In this document: positions 17,931-26,445 of the stretch, piece by piece
Layout of the letters: every line of letters begins with the position of its first letter
Position numbering within the stretch: position 1 is the first letter of the stretch
NCBI GenBank assembly: GCA_947475245.1
Contig: CANJLW010000002.1
Span: 248,001-312,000 of the forward strand
DNA: 64,000 nucleotides
Source: Acetobacteraceae bacterium
GTDB lineage: Bacteria > Pseudomonadota > Alphaproteobacteria > Acetobacterales > Acetobacteraceae
Reading direction: 5' to 3'
Program-made: the position numbers and the translations under genes
The notes under the pieces: generated by a model
What the model saw: only the letters and a program-made list of their open reading frames with translations
What the model was told of the DNA's origin: nothing
The model's database searches: none

Positions 17931-18404
17931 ATGCGACACGGTCTTGGCCGAGGATGGTTGGCTTGCATTCTTCTCCTCACTCTCGTCCTCCCGTTTCCAG
18001 CCCTCGCGAACACCTTGCCGCAACCGTTCAGCCTGCGGGTGGAGGAAATGGTCGGCGGGCACACGATCCAGCGCCATGTCGGCAAGACCGAAGCCGCCCT
18101 GCGCGATCGGTTGGAGCGTGAACCCAGTATTCCCGCCGCCAGCAGTTTTAAGGATTTCGACACCGCCGAACAGGCCATCGTCCAGGCGCTGCACCAGCAC
18201 GCGGCAATGATTCAGGCATGGGTCGAAACCGCCGGCGGCAGCCCGGTCAAGGCTTTCACGCACAAAGCCGACCGGATCGTCGGCCATGGCGTCATCCGCG
18301 CCACCGGCCAATTGCGGGACATGCGGGCGTTTCAGGTCGTGCTGCGCCGCAAGACCGCGCCGGGACGCTCGATCTTCCTGCTCACCGCCTATCCGGTGCC
18401 GTAG
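17931..18404 (+). CDS. Secreted RNase A-like toxin (CdiA-CT type domain)
   Basis: A 157-residue protein with a Sec signal peptide (charged MRHGLGRGWL, hydrophobic core to about residue 23, AxA-type site ALA at 25-27). The mature part matches the bacterial RNase A-like domain known from the C-terminal toxin of CdiA in Yersinia kristensenii. His49 (RHVGKTEAALRDRL), Arg60 eleven residues on, and Thr152/Tyr154 in LLTAYPVP sit where that family has its four catalytic residues (H, R, T, Y; from memory). ASSFKDFDTAEQAI and the late GVIR and VVLRRKT strands also fit. No large CdiA carrier is present, so this is a stand-alone exported nuclease. The immunity gene starts 1 base after the stop. Activity is inferred. 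Confidence 0.8.
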   Translation: MRHGLGRGWLACILLLTLVLPFPALANTLPQPFSLRVEEMVGGHTIQRHVGKTEAALRDRLEREPSIPAASSFKDFDTAEQAIVQALHQHAAMIQAWVETAGGSPVKAFTHKADRIVGHGVIRATGQLRDMRAFQVVLRRKTAPGRSIFLLTAYPVP

Positions 18405-18405
18405 C

Positions 18406-18729
18406 ATGTCACACGCCGAGACTGATTATCCGCATCTGGCGCATTTCCTGGCCGGCTACCTGCATCAGGACTGGATGCTCTGCGCGGACGACCTGCCGGG
18501 GGTCGCGCGCGCCTACGTGTCGGACGAACCACCCGGTTCTGCCGTCGCGCTGCGCGGCGACATCGCCCGTTTTCTGGCCGATCATCCGGACGGCACCGAC
18601 CGCGCCTACGCCGCTTGTTTCCCGAACGGAGTCCTGCCCGCCGCGTGGGACATGGACTCCGTCAACTGGCTCCTCTGGGTCGACCGGCTGCTGGATGTCA
18701 GCCAACCAGCGCCCCAGCCCCCTCGATAA
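18406..18729 (+). CDS. CdiI-like immunity protein for the RNase A-like toxin
   Basis: A 107-residue acidic cytosolic protein without a signal peptide. It begins MSHAETDYPHLAHFLAGYLHQD, which fits the contact-dependent growth inhibition immunity family often found beside RNase A-like toxins (motif LxxFLxxYxHQDW). It ends with a tryptophan-rich helix (DSVNWLLWVDRLLDV). The ATG follows the toxin stop codon after one base, so translation is probably coupled. The longer open frame starting inside the toxin gene is rejected for this reason. Its last 32 bases overlap the end of the convergent LLM oxidoreductase gene. The role as inhibitor of the neighbouring nuclease is inferred from family and position. 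Confidence 0.75.
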   Translation: MSHAETDYPHLAHFLAGYLHQDWMLCADDLPGVARAYVSDEPPGSAVALRGDIARFLADHPDGTDRAYAACFPNGVLPAAWDMDSVNWLLWVDRLLDVSQPAPQPPR

Positions 18730-19516
18730 CCGCATCCCAGTCATCGACGTTGCGGTCCTGCGGCGCGATCAGCAAATGCCCCACACCGACCGCGGCGTAG
18801 CTGTCGACCAGCGCGCGCAGCACTCCGCGATCCCGCCCATCCCACTGCACCCGCATTGAAATCGTAAAGTCCGGCTCAGGCCGAGCGGCGCGGAGACGTG
18901 CGATCAGGGGGCCGGCGGCATCGGCGGTGTGGCCGCTGCCGTGCCAGGCGTCGCCGATACGGATCGTGCGCTTCAGCGCCGCGTCCGAACTGCCGCCGAA
19001 CCAGAGCGGGATCGGGCTGACGGGCATCGGAGTCATCGTCATGCCCTCGATCGTCGCCGGGATGTAGCGCGCCTTGAACGTCACCGGATCTTCCGACCAG
19101 ACGGCGCGCATCATCGCCAGACCTTCATCCAATCGCCGCCCGCGCTCGTTGAACGGCACGCCGAGCGCGGCGAACTCCTCCTGCAACCAACCCGACCCCG
19201 CACCGAGGATCAAGCGGCCTTCGGAGAAGTTGTGCAGCGTCGCCAGTTCCTTCGCCAAGGGCAGCGGATGACGCATCGGCAGCACCAGAACCGACGTGCC
19301 CAGCCGCACCCGCTTCGTCACCGCCGCCGCCCAGGTCAGGCTCAGCACCGGGTCGAAGAACAAAGGGGAGCGCGGGAACTTATCGCGCGGCACGATGATG
19401 TGTTCGCTGACCCAAACGTCTTCCAGGCCCAGGTCTTCCGCCCGTTCCGCGTGACGGCGCACCAGCGCCGGGGTCGCCTGATCGCCCGCATGGGGCAAAT
19501 GGATGCCGTATTTCAT
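18698..19516 (-). CDS. LLM class (luciferase-like) flavin-dependent oxidoreductase, F420-type
   Basis: A bacterial luciferase-like TIM-barrel oxidoreductase, 272 residues, with the TIGR03619-like look of F420-dependent enzymes. Blocks seen are KYGIHLPHAG at the N-terminus, EDVWVSEHIIVP, LGTSVLVLPMRHPLPLAKELAT and GRLILGAGSGWLQEEF. SPIPLWFGGSSDAALKR is the conserved C-terminal cofactor and substrate loop. The start at 19516 is the first Met matching the family N-terminus; the longer frame would run into the next gene. It lies 23 bases after the hydroxyacyl-CoA dehydrogenase gene on the same strand. Cofactor (FMN or F420) and substrate are not certain. Confidence 0.87.
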   Translation of the reverse strand: MKYGIHLPHAGDQATPALVRRHAERAEDLGLEDVWVSEHIIVPRDKFPRSPLFFDPVLSLTWAAAVTKRVRLGTSVLVLPMRHPLPLAKELATLHNFSEGRLILGAGSGWLQEEFAALGVPFNERGRRLDEGLAMMRAVWSEDPVTFKARYIPATIEGMTMTPMPVSPIPLWFGGSSDAALKRTIRIGDAWHGSGHTADAAGPLIARLRAARPEPDFTISMRVQWDGRDRGVLRALVDSYAAVGVGHLLIAPQDRNVDDWDAVIEGAGALVG

Positions 19517-19539
19517 CGTATGATTCCTTGGTTCGTCGT

Positions 19540-20481
19540 TCAGCGATGCCGTTCCGCCACGATCTTCAGCAGCGGCAACAACACCGCGTCCCGCTCTTTT
19601 GTCAGTTCGGCGATGGAACGGCCCTTTGCCTCCGCCATCACGCCGTCGATGATCTGTCGACAGGTGTCCTCGGTGAATTCCGGAGTCGTCATCGTGGCCC
19701 ACCACGCCTCGAACGCCGGTTTGAACTGATCCAGCATATGGGTGATGCCGCCTTCGCCGCCGCCCAGATGGAACGTCATGTGCGGCCCCATCGCCGCCCA
19801 GCGCAGGCCGGGCCCGGCGCTGATCGCGGTATCGACATCCTCGACTGACGCCAGGCCGGTGACGACGGCGCTGATTGCTTCCCGCCACAACGCCGCCTGC
19901 AGCCGGTTGGCCAGGTGACCGGCGGCTTCCTTGCGGATCCAGATCGCCTTCTTGCCGATATGATTATAGAACGACAGGCACCATTGAACGGTTTCCGGCG
20001 CGGTGTCCTTGCCGCCAACGACCTCCACCAGCGGGATCAGATGCGGCGGGTTGAACGGATGCCCAACCGCGAACCGCGCCGCCGACTTCATCCCGACCTG
20101 CAAATCCGACATCATCAGCCCGGACGTCGATGACGCGAAGATCGCATCCTTGCCCAGCACGTCATCAAGGCGAGCATATAGTTCGCGCTTGATCGGCAGC
20201 CGCTCCGGCGCATTTTCCTGCACGAACTGCGCCCCGGCCACCGCCTCCTCCGGCGTCGCGCAAAACCGCCAGTTGTCCGGCGACGCACCGGCGACCATGC
20301 CGATCTGGCTCATATCCGACCAGACATCGGCGATGTAGCGGCGCACATAGTCCTCGGCTTCCGGGCGAGGGTCCCACACGGCGACGGACAGGCCGCGCGC
20401 GAGGAACCAGGCCGTCCAACTCGCGCCGATGGTGCCGGCACCCAGCACGGCTGTATGCTTCACGTCATGTGGTTGCGTCAT
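19540..20481 (-). CDS. 3-hydroxyacyl-CoA dehydrogenase family protein, carnitine 3-dehydrogenase-like
   Basis: An NAD-dependent dehydrogenase of the 3-hydroxyacyl-CoA/L-carnitine dehydrogenase family, 313 residues. The Rossmann motif GAGTIGASW is near the N-terminus. The catalytic region is SSTSGLMMSDLQ and VGHPFNPPHLIPLVEVVGG (His of the catalytic pair). The C-terminal helical dimerisation domain follows (HLANRLQAALWREA). PFNPPHLIPLVEVV and the SSTSG variant resemble L-carnitine dehydrogenases more than fadB-type enzymes. No other carnitine genes lie nearby, so the substrate is open. It is divergent from the phosphotransferase gene with a short shared upstream region. Confidence 0.88.
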   Translation of the reverse strand: MTQPHDVKHTAVLGAGTIGASWTAWFLARGLSVAVWDPRPEAEDYVRRYIADVWSDMSQIGMVAGASPDNWRFCATPEEAVAGAQFVQENAPERLPIKRELYARLDDVLGKDAIFASSTSGLMMSDLQVGMKSAARFAVGHPFNPPHLIPLVEVVGGKDTAPETVQWCLSFYNHIGKKAIWIRKEAAGHLANRLQAALWREAISAVVTGLASVEDVDTAISAGPGLRWAAMGPHMTFHLGGGEGGITHMLDQFKPAFEAWWATMTTPEFTEDTCRQIIDGVMAEAKGRSIAELTKERDAVLLPLLKIVAERHR

Positions 20482-20538
20482 GGCGTCCCTCCTGTATTGA
20501 TCCGCCCATCCTTACCAACGAACCGGACCGGAGGACAC

Positions 20539-21609
20539 GTGCCGAACGAGATACCGACCGATCTGCGCTCCGCGGCCGAAAGCGTCGCGCTCGACTGGTC
20601 CGCCGTGCGGACCTATCTGGCCGGTCACGGGCTGCGCCTGGACGACGAGCCGCCGCCGCGCCAGTTCGCGGGCGGTCTCGCCAACCTGAATTACCTGATC
20701 CACCTGGACGGCAAACCCGCCGTGCTGCGTCGCCCGCCGATGGGCGAACTGCCCGCGGGCGCCTATGACATGGCGCGGGAGTTCCGCATTCTGTCGCGCC
20801 TGCCCGACGCGCTGCCGTTCATCGCGCGCGGCCTGCATCTGTGCGACGACCCGTCCATCATGGGGCAGCGCTTCCAGATCATCGAGTACCGTCCCGGACT
20901 CGTTATCCGCGAAACGGTGCCCGTGGAGCTTGCCCACCGCCCCGAAATCGGCGCGCGCCTGTCGACCATGATGCTCGAAACCATCGCCGCCATTCATGCG
21001 GTCGATACCAAGGCCGTGGGTCTCGACGATCTGGGCCGCCCCGACGGGTTTCTGTCGCGCGCCGTCACCGGGTGGAGCAAGCGCGGTCTCGCCGCCAAGG
21101 AAGACGGTACCGACGCGTTGCACCACGATGTCGGCGCATGGCTGGCGAAGCACATCGTGCCCGACGGCCCGCCCGGCCTGCTGCACAACGACTTCAAGCT
21201 GAACAACATCATCCTGGACCCCGACACCTTTGCCCCGCGCGCGGTGGTCGATTGGGATCAGGGCACGCGCGGCGATCCGCTGTTCGATTTCGCCACGTTG
21301 CTGACCTATTGGATCCACAAGGACGATCCCTGGGCCATGCACGACATGCAGCAAATGCCGGCGGTGGAGGCCTGTCTGTGCTCTCGCCAGGACGCTGTCG
21401 CCGCCTATGCGCGCATCACCGGGCGCGACGTGTCGGACTTTCTGTTTCATCGCGTGCTGTCGATGTACAAATTGTCGGTGATCTTTTTGCAGCTGGGATT
21501 GCGCTATCGCATGGGCGCGACCACCGAACCGCGCTACGCGCCGCTGACCGCGATCGGTACGGGCATTCTCGAATTCACCCACGAAATCGCTCAAGGACGC
21601 GCGTTTTGA
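20539..21609 (+). CDS. Phosphotransferase family protein (APH/ACAD10-like kinase)
   Basis: A kinase-fold protein of the aminoglycoside phosphotransferase superfamily, ACAD10/ACAD11-associated branch, 356 residues. The nucleotide region has FAGGLANLNYLI. The catalytic loop is LLHNDFKLNNIIL, with its Asp and Asn, and the metal-binding Asp lies in VVDWDQGTRGDPLFD. A GTG start at 20539 with GGAGGA just upstream is preferred over an upstream ATG inside the divergent dehydrogenase gene. In many proteobacteria such kinases act with acyl-CoA dehydrogenases on hydroxy or branched fatty acids. Here an acyl-CoA dehydrogenase and an SDR follow at 25276-27191, beyond the restriction-modification insert. 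Confidence 0.88.
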   Translation: MPNEIPTDLRSAAESVALDWSAVRTYLAGHGLRLDDEPPPRQFAGGLANLNYLIHLDGKPAVLRRPPMGELPAGAYDMAREFRILSRLPDALPFIARGLHLCDDPSIMGQRFQIIEYRPGLVIRETVPVELAHRPEIGARLSTMMLETIAAIHAVDTKAVGLDDLGRPDGFLSRAVTGWSKRGLAAKEDGTDALHHDVGAWLAKHIVPDGPPGLLHNDFKLNNIILDPDTFAPRAVVDWDQGTRGDPLFDFATLLTYWIHKDDPWAMHDMQQMPAVEACLCSRQDAVAAYARITGRDVSDFLFHRVLSMYKLSVIFLQLGLRYRMGATTEPRYAPLTAIGTGILEFTHEIAQGRAF

Positions 21610-21718
21610 GAGTTGCCCATCCCGACGAGGCATAAGCGCCACGGCATTGCCCGTCCGCTTTGCCCGTCCGCTTTACCCGTCTGGCGTGAAACCCCGCCAC
21701 GTGCGACCATTTCAGGCA

Positions 21719-24601
21719 ATGACCCCCGATTCATTCATCCGGAAGTGGAAGGCGAACGCCCGCGCCGAGCGGGCGGCCTCGCAGGAACACTTCATCGACT
21801 TGTGTCGCCTATTGGGCGAACCGACGCCGAACGAGGACCCCGACGGTTCGACCTATGCCTTCGAGAAAGGGGCGATCAAGGCGACCGGCGGCGACGGATG
21901 GGCCGATGTCTGGCGCCGGGGCCGCTTCGCCTGGGAATACAAGGGCAAACATAAGGACCTGGAAGCCGCCCACCGGCAGCTTCTGCTCTATGCCGGCGCG
22001 CTGGAAAATCCGCCGCTGCTGATCGTCTCCGACGTGGAGCGGATCGTCATCCGCACCAACTGGACCGGTTATGCGAGTGAGCGGCATGAGCTGCTGCTGG
22101 AAGACCTCGCCACGCCCGCGCGCCTGGCCATTCTGAAATGGGCGTTCTCCGACCCCGATCGCCTGCGCCCGGCCATCACCCGCCAGGGCCTGACGGAAAA
22201 AGCCGCCACCGAGTTTGCCGAAATCGCCAAGCGCCTGCGCGACCGCGGCCACGATCCCCAAGCGGTCGCGCATTTCCTCGCTCGGCTCGCGTTCTGCGCC
22301 TTCGCCGACGACACCGGCCTGCTGCCCAGCAACCTCTTCGACCGCATGCTCACCGCCGCTCGGCGCAGGCCCGAGCAATCGGCGGCACTGGCCAGCGCGC
22401 TGTTCGACGCCATGGCGAACAAGGGCGGAAGGGTCGGCTATGATGAGGTGCCGTGGTTCAACGGCGGCCTGTTCGACGACGCGCCGGCCTTGCCGCTGGA
22501 CGCCGACGACATCGGCATCATCCAACGCGCCGCCGCGCTCGATTGGGCCGAAATCGATCCCTCCATCCTGGGCACGCTGTTCGAACGCGGGCTCGATCCC
22601 GACAAGCGCAGCCAGCTTGGCGCGCACTACACCGACCGCGACAAGATCGAGGCGCTGATCGACCCGGTGATCCGCCGACCCCTGCTGGCCGAGTGGGACA
22701 AGGCCAAGGCGGGGATCGAGGCGGCGCGGACCAAGGCCGAAACGGCGAAGCCGAACAGCCCCGCGCGCCGCCGGGCGGAAACCGAGGCCCGCGCGCTTTA
22801 CACGGCGTTCCTGGAACGGCTGCGCGGCTTCCGCGTGCTGGACCCCGCCTGCGGGTCGGGCAATTTTCTGTATCTGTCGTTGATCGCGTTGAAGGATATC
22901 GAACTCCGCGCGGGGTTGGAGGCGGAGGCGCTTGGCCTGCAACGCGAGTTCCTGATGGGCGTGGGGCCGGAACAGGTGCTGGGGATCGAGATCAACCCCT
23001 ATGCCGCCGAACTCGCGCGCGTGTCGGTCTGGATCGGGCATATCCAATGGGCGGTGCGGAACGGTCTGGCGACGCCGGAAAACCCAATCCTGCGATCGTT
23101 GGATACGATCGAAACGCGGAACGCCGTGCTGGCCGAGGACGGGACCCCAGCGGCTTGGCCCGCAGCAGATGCGATCGTCAGTAACCCGCCGTTCCTGGGC
23201 GGAAAGATGCTGCGGCGTGTCCTCGAAGATCAGGAAGTCGAACGGCTCTTCACGGCCTATGAGGGGCGAGTTCCACAAGAGGCCGATCTCGTCTGCTACT
23301 GGTTCGAGCGGGCGAGGGAGGAAGTTGCAGGAGGTCGCGCGCACCGTGTCGGGCTTGTCGGAACCAACAGCATCCGCGGTGGCGCCAATCGCCGCGTGCT
23401 AGACCGGATCAGTCAAGACGCCACGATCTTCGAGGCATTGGGCGACGAGCCATGGTCGGTAGAAGGGGCCGCTGTACGGGTCTCGCTGATATGTTTCGCG
23501 CACGGCGTGAAGCCCCCATTTCGCCTGAACGGATGCGAAGTCTCCCAGATCAACCCTGATCTCAGCGATGGCGAGATGGACTTGACCACAGCCCAACGCC
23601 TCGCCTCGAATGACGGACTATCGTTCATGGGCGTTACGCCGGCCGGGCCGTTCGGCGTGCCTGGTGAGGTCGCGCGCGCGTGGCTTGTGCTGCCTACGAA
23701 CGCCAATGGACGGCCGAACGCGGATGTCCTGCGGCCGTATGTCAACGCAATGGACCTCACGAGGCGGGATTCCGATCGCTGGATTATCGATTTCGGCACG
23801 CAAATGTCGGGTACTGAAGCAGCATACTACGCAAATCCTTTCGCGCGCTTAGCCACCACCGCACAGCCTATCCGCGTAAGGAACGCTCGTAAGGCCTATC
23901 GCGACAACTGGTTCCGCTTGGCGGAGGCCCGTCCTGCCTTTCGGTCCGCAATCGTCAATCTGGCGCGGTTTATCGCTACGCCGCGCGTCGCTAAACATCG
24001 CGTGTTCGTCTGGCTTCCGCCGGTCGTTGTGCCCGACAGTGCGGTTATCGCCATCAGCCGGGACGACGACACGACATTCGGTATACTGCACAGCCGTTTC
24101 CATGAGACGTGGTCGCTGCGCCTCGGCAGCAGCCTCGAAGATCGACCCCGCTACACGCCGGGCACAACATTCGAAACCTTCCCCTTCCCCGAGGGCCTGA
24201 CCCCGAACCTCCCCGCCGCGTCCTACGCACAGGACCCCCGCGCCATCGCCGTCGCACAGGCGGCCCGCGCGCTGACCGAGGCGCGGGACCGCTGGCTCAA
24301 CCCGGCCGAACTGGTGGATCGTGTGCCGGAGGTCGTTCCAGGCTTCCCCGACCGGATCGTCCCCCGGAACCAAGCGGCCGCGCAGGCGTTGAAGAAGCGC
24401 ACGCTGACGAACCTCTACAACACGCGCGGCACGCCCGAGGGCGCGTGGCTCGACGCGTTGCATCGCCGGCTGGATGAGGCCGTCGCCGCCGCCTATGGCT
24501 GGCCCGCCGACATCACAGAGGCAGACGCACTGGCCGCGCTGCTCGCCCTCAACCTCGCCCGCCCGCACACGAAGAAGGGACGCGTAAGCGGCTCGGCATA
24601 A
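21719..24601 (+). CDS. Single-chain type IIL restriction-modification enzyme (MmeI-like)
   Basis: A 960-residue fusion of endonuclease, helical connector, adenine methyltransferase and target-recognition domain. The N-terminal nuclease has Asp63 then nine residues then Glu73-Tyr-Lys75, the D-X9-ExK pattern of MmeI. Methyltransferase motif I is LDPACGSGNF (Asp375) and motif IV is NPPF at Asn489, an N6-adenine type. The target-recognition region spans about residues 600-850, and a helical tail follows. The start at 21719 (MTPDSFIRKWKANAR) matches the family N-terminus. These enzymes cut DNA about 20 bases from an asymmetric site and protect the host by methylating one strand. It is a lone gene inserted between two parts of a catabolic cluster. 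The recognition sequence is unknown. Confidence 0.88.
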   Translation: MTPDSFIRKWKANARAERAASQEHFIDLCRLLGEPTPNEDPDGSTYAFEKGAIKATGGDGWADVWRRGRFAWEYKGKHKDLEAAHRQLLLYAGALENPPLLIVSDVERIVIRTNWTGYASERHELLLEDLATPARLAILKWAFSDPDRLRPAITRQGLTEKAATEFAEIAKRLRDRGHDPQAVAHFLARLAFCAFADDTGLLPSNLFDRMLTAARRRPEQSAALASALFDAMANKGGRVGYDEVPWFNGGLFDDAPALPLDADDIGIIQRAAALDWAEIDPSILGTLFERGLDPDKRSQLGAHYTDRDKIEALIDPVIRRPLLAEWDKAKAGIEAARTKAETAKPNSPARRRAETEARALYTAFLERLRGFRVLDPACGSGNFLYLSLIALKDIELRAGLEAEALGLQREFLMGVGPEQVLGIEINPYAAELARVSVWIGHIQWAVRNGLATPENPILRSLDTIETRNAVLAEDGTPAAWPAADAIVSNPPFLGGKMLRRVLEDQEVERLFTAYEGRVPQEADLVCYWFERAREEVAGGRAHRVGLVGTNSIRGGANRRVLDRISQDATIFEALGDEPWSVEGAAVRVSLICFAHGVKPPFRLNGCEVSQINPDLSDGEMDLTTAQRLASNDGLSFMGVTPAGPFGVPGEVARAWLVLPTNANGRPNADVLRPYVNAMDLTRRDSDRWIIDFGTQMSGTEAAYYANPFARLATTAQPIRVRNARKAYRDNWFRLAEARPAFRSAIVNLARFIATPRVAKHRVFVWLPPVVVPDSAVIAISRDDDTTFGILHSRFHETWSLRLGSSLEDRPRYTPGTTFETFPFPEGLTPNLPAASYAQDPRAIAVAQAARALTEARDRWLNPAELVDRVPEVVPGFPDRIVPRNQAAAQALKKRTLTNLYNTRGTPEGAWLDALHRRLDEAVAAAYGWPADITEADALAALLALNLARPHTKKGRVSGSA

Positions 24602-24818
24602 ACCTTGCCCCGGTCCATCAAAATCGTCGTCCTCGGACTTGATCGAAGGATCGCGACCGGCAGAATTCCTCGGTTGTGTGCCGGATGGAACGATCGGACC
24701 AAGCCCGACCGTGACGGTTTATGAGGCAACGTCAAAACCTAATCATACTATTATGCTTCGCACCCGCTTCCGCCTATCTCGCGTTCCAAACGTGCACCTC
24801 CTTGGATTAAGCCCGACG

Positions 24819-25025
24819 ATGACCGAAACCGCGACGCGCGCCATCCCATCCGCGGTCCCGCCGACCGAGGCGGAGCTTGCGGCCTGGCGCGCGCTGTCGC
24901 GCGAAGAGCAGCTCGCCCGCTACCGGGATGCCCTGACGGCTTCCGATGCCGGGCGTGTCGGTAAAGCGACCATGGCGGACGTGCTGACGATGGCGCGTCA
25001 ACGGGTCGCCGATCGCCGGGGCTGA
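24819..25025 (+). CDS. Small hypothetical protein, antitoxin-like
   Basis: A 68-residue protein (from MTETATRAIPSAVPPTEAEL). The central part, LAAWRALSREEQLARYRDAL, is a helical segment like those in small antitoxins and RelB/ParD-type proteins. The C-terminus (ADVLTMARQRVADRRG) is basic. I cannot name a family with confidence, and no toxin-like partner lies next to it. The ribosome site is weak. It could be a real orphan antitoxin, a small regulator, or a remnant left beside the restriction-modification gene. Confidence 0.45.
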   Translation: MTETATRAIPSAVPPTEAELAAWRALSREEQLARYRDALTASDAGRVGKATMADVLTMARQRVADRRG

Positions 25026-25275
25026 ATTCCGTCGCCTTTCCGAGCGAGCGGAACGCAACGTTATCGAGATTTGCAACTGCACGGCGCGGCAAGACCGTGG
25101 CCCGCCGAGCGGGTTTAGAGGCCTTGGGAAAGCGACCAGCCGACGAAATCCGTAACCGGAAGCCGCCGTCACGCCCGCGCCCACGACCCGTGCTCCGCCC
25201 TGACTTGACCGCGCGCGCCCGATCCGCTGGATACGTGCCCCAAGACCCGTCCGCGCCGATCGAAGGAAGCCAAGA

Positions 25276-26445
25276 ATGGACTTTTCCCTCCCCCCCGAAC
25301 TTGTCGAACTGCAACAGCGCACCCGCGCGTTCATTCGCGATAAAATCATCCCGCTCGAAGGCGACGGCCGTCAGACCCATCATGGCCCGACCGAGGAATT
25401 CCGCCGCGAACTCGTCGCCCTCGCCGCGAAGGAAGGCCTCGTCGCTTCCCACGTCGGCACCGAATACGGCGGCCTCGGCCTCTCCCACGTCGCCAAGGCC
25501 GTTGTCTTCGAAGAATCCGGCTACTCCCTGCTCGGCCCCGTCGCGATGCACATCTTCGCCCCCGACGAAGGCAACATGCATCTGCTCGAAGCCGTCGCCT
25601 CGCACGAGCAAAAGGAACGCTGGCTGCGACCGCTCGCTTCCGGCGCGACACGCTCCTGCTTCTGCATGACCGAACCCGCCCCCGGCGCCGGCTCCGACCC
25701 CGCCGCGATGAACACGACCGCGGTCAAGGACGGCGACGACTACATCATCAACGGCACCAAGTGGTTCATCACCGGTGCCTATGGCGCCGCCTTCGCCATC
25801 ATCATGGCCAAGGACGAGGACGGCCACGCCACCATGTTCCTCGCGGACATGGATACGCCGGGGATCGAGATCGTCCGCGCGATGGACAGCCTCGACAGCG
25901 CCTTTGCCGGCGGTCACGCGGTGGTGAAATTCAACGACGTGCGCATCCCGGCCAAGGACATCCTGGGCGAACCGGGCAAGGGCTTCCGTTACGCCCAGGT
26001 CCGCCTCGCCCCCGCTCGCCTGACGCACTGCATGCGCTGGCTCGGCGCCGCCCGCCGAGCACACGACATCGCGACGGGTTATGCGCTGAAGCGGGAAGTG
26101 TTCGGCCATAAGCTGATCGAACACGAAGGCGTAGGCTTCCAACTCGCCGACAACGAGATGGATATCCGCATGAGCCGCCTGTCCATCTGGCATACCGCGT
26201 GGCTGCTGGATAACGGCGGGCGCGGGTCCGTCGAATCGTCGATGTCGAAGGTGATCTGTTCCGAAGCAATCTGGCGCGTCGTCGATCGCTGCGTGCAGGT
26301 GCTGGGCGGGCAGGGCGTGACCGGGGAAACCCTGGTGGCGCGCATCTTTAACGAAGTCCGCGGCTTCCGCATCTACGACGGCCCGTCGGAAGTGCACCGC
26401 TGGAGCATCGCCCAACGCATCGCCCGGAACGGAGCCAACTGGTAA
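25276..26445 (+). CDS. Acyl-CoA dehydrogenase
   Basis: An FAD-dependent acyl-CoA dehydrogenase (ACAD10/11-like), 389 residues, forming the 2,3-double bond in acyl-CoA substrates. Features are the N-terminal helical domain (LVELQQRTRAFIRDKIIPLE), CFCMTEPAPGAGSDPAAM for FAD and substrate binding, and the C-terminal block VQVLGGQGVTGETLVARIFNEVRGFRIYDGPSEVHR. The last block carries the family signature. It starts after an AAGGA site. Its stop overlaps the ATG of the SDR gene by one base, so the two are co-translated. With the phosphotransferase gene upstream it suggests an acyl-CoA degradation cluster split by the type IIL gene. Confidence 0.93.
   Translation: MDFSLPPELVELQQRTRAFIRDKIIPLEGDGRQTHHGPTEEFRRELVALAAKEGLVASHVGTEYGGLGLSHVAKAVVFEESGYSLLGPVAMHIFAPDEGNMHLLEAVASHEQKERWLRPLASGATRSCFCMTEPAPGAGSDPAAMNTTAVKDGDDYIINGTKWFITGAYGAAFAIIMAKDEDGHATMFLADMDTPGIEIVRAMDSLDSAFAGGHAVVKFNDVRIPAKDILGEPGKGFRYAQVRLAPARLTHCMRWLGAARRAHDIATGYALKREVFGHKLIEHEGVGFQLADNEMDIRMSRLSIWHTAWLLDNGGRGSVESSMSKVICSEAIWRVVDRCVQVLGGQGVTGETLVARIFNEVRGFRIYDGPSEVHRWSIAQRIARNGANW

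Noticed and set aside
17931-18404. Alternative reading as an ordinary periplasmic protein
   Set aside because: The spaced H, R, T, Y residues and the coupled immunity-like gene fit the RNase A-like toxin family much better, though activity remains to be shown.
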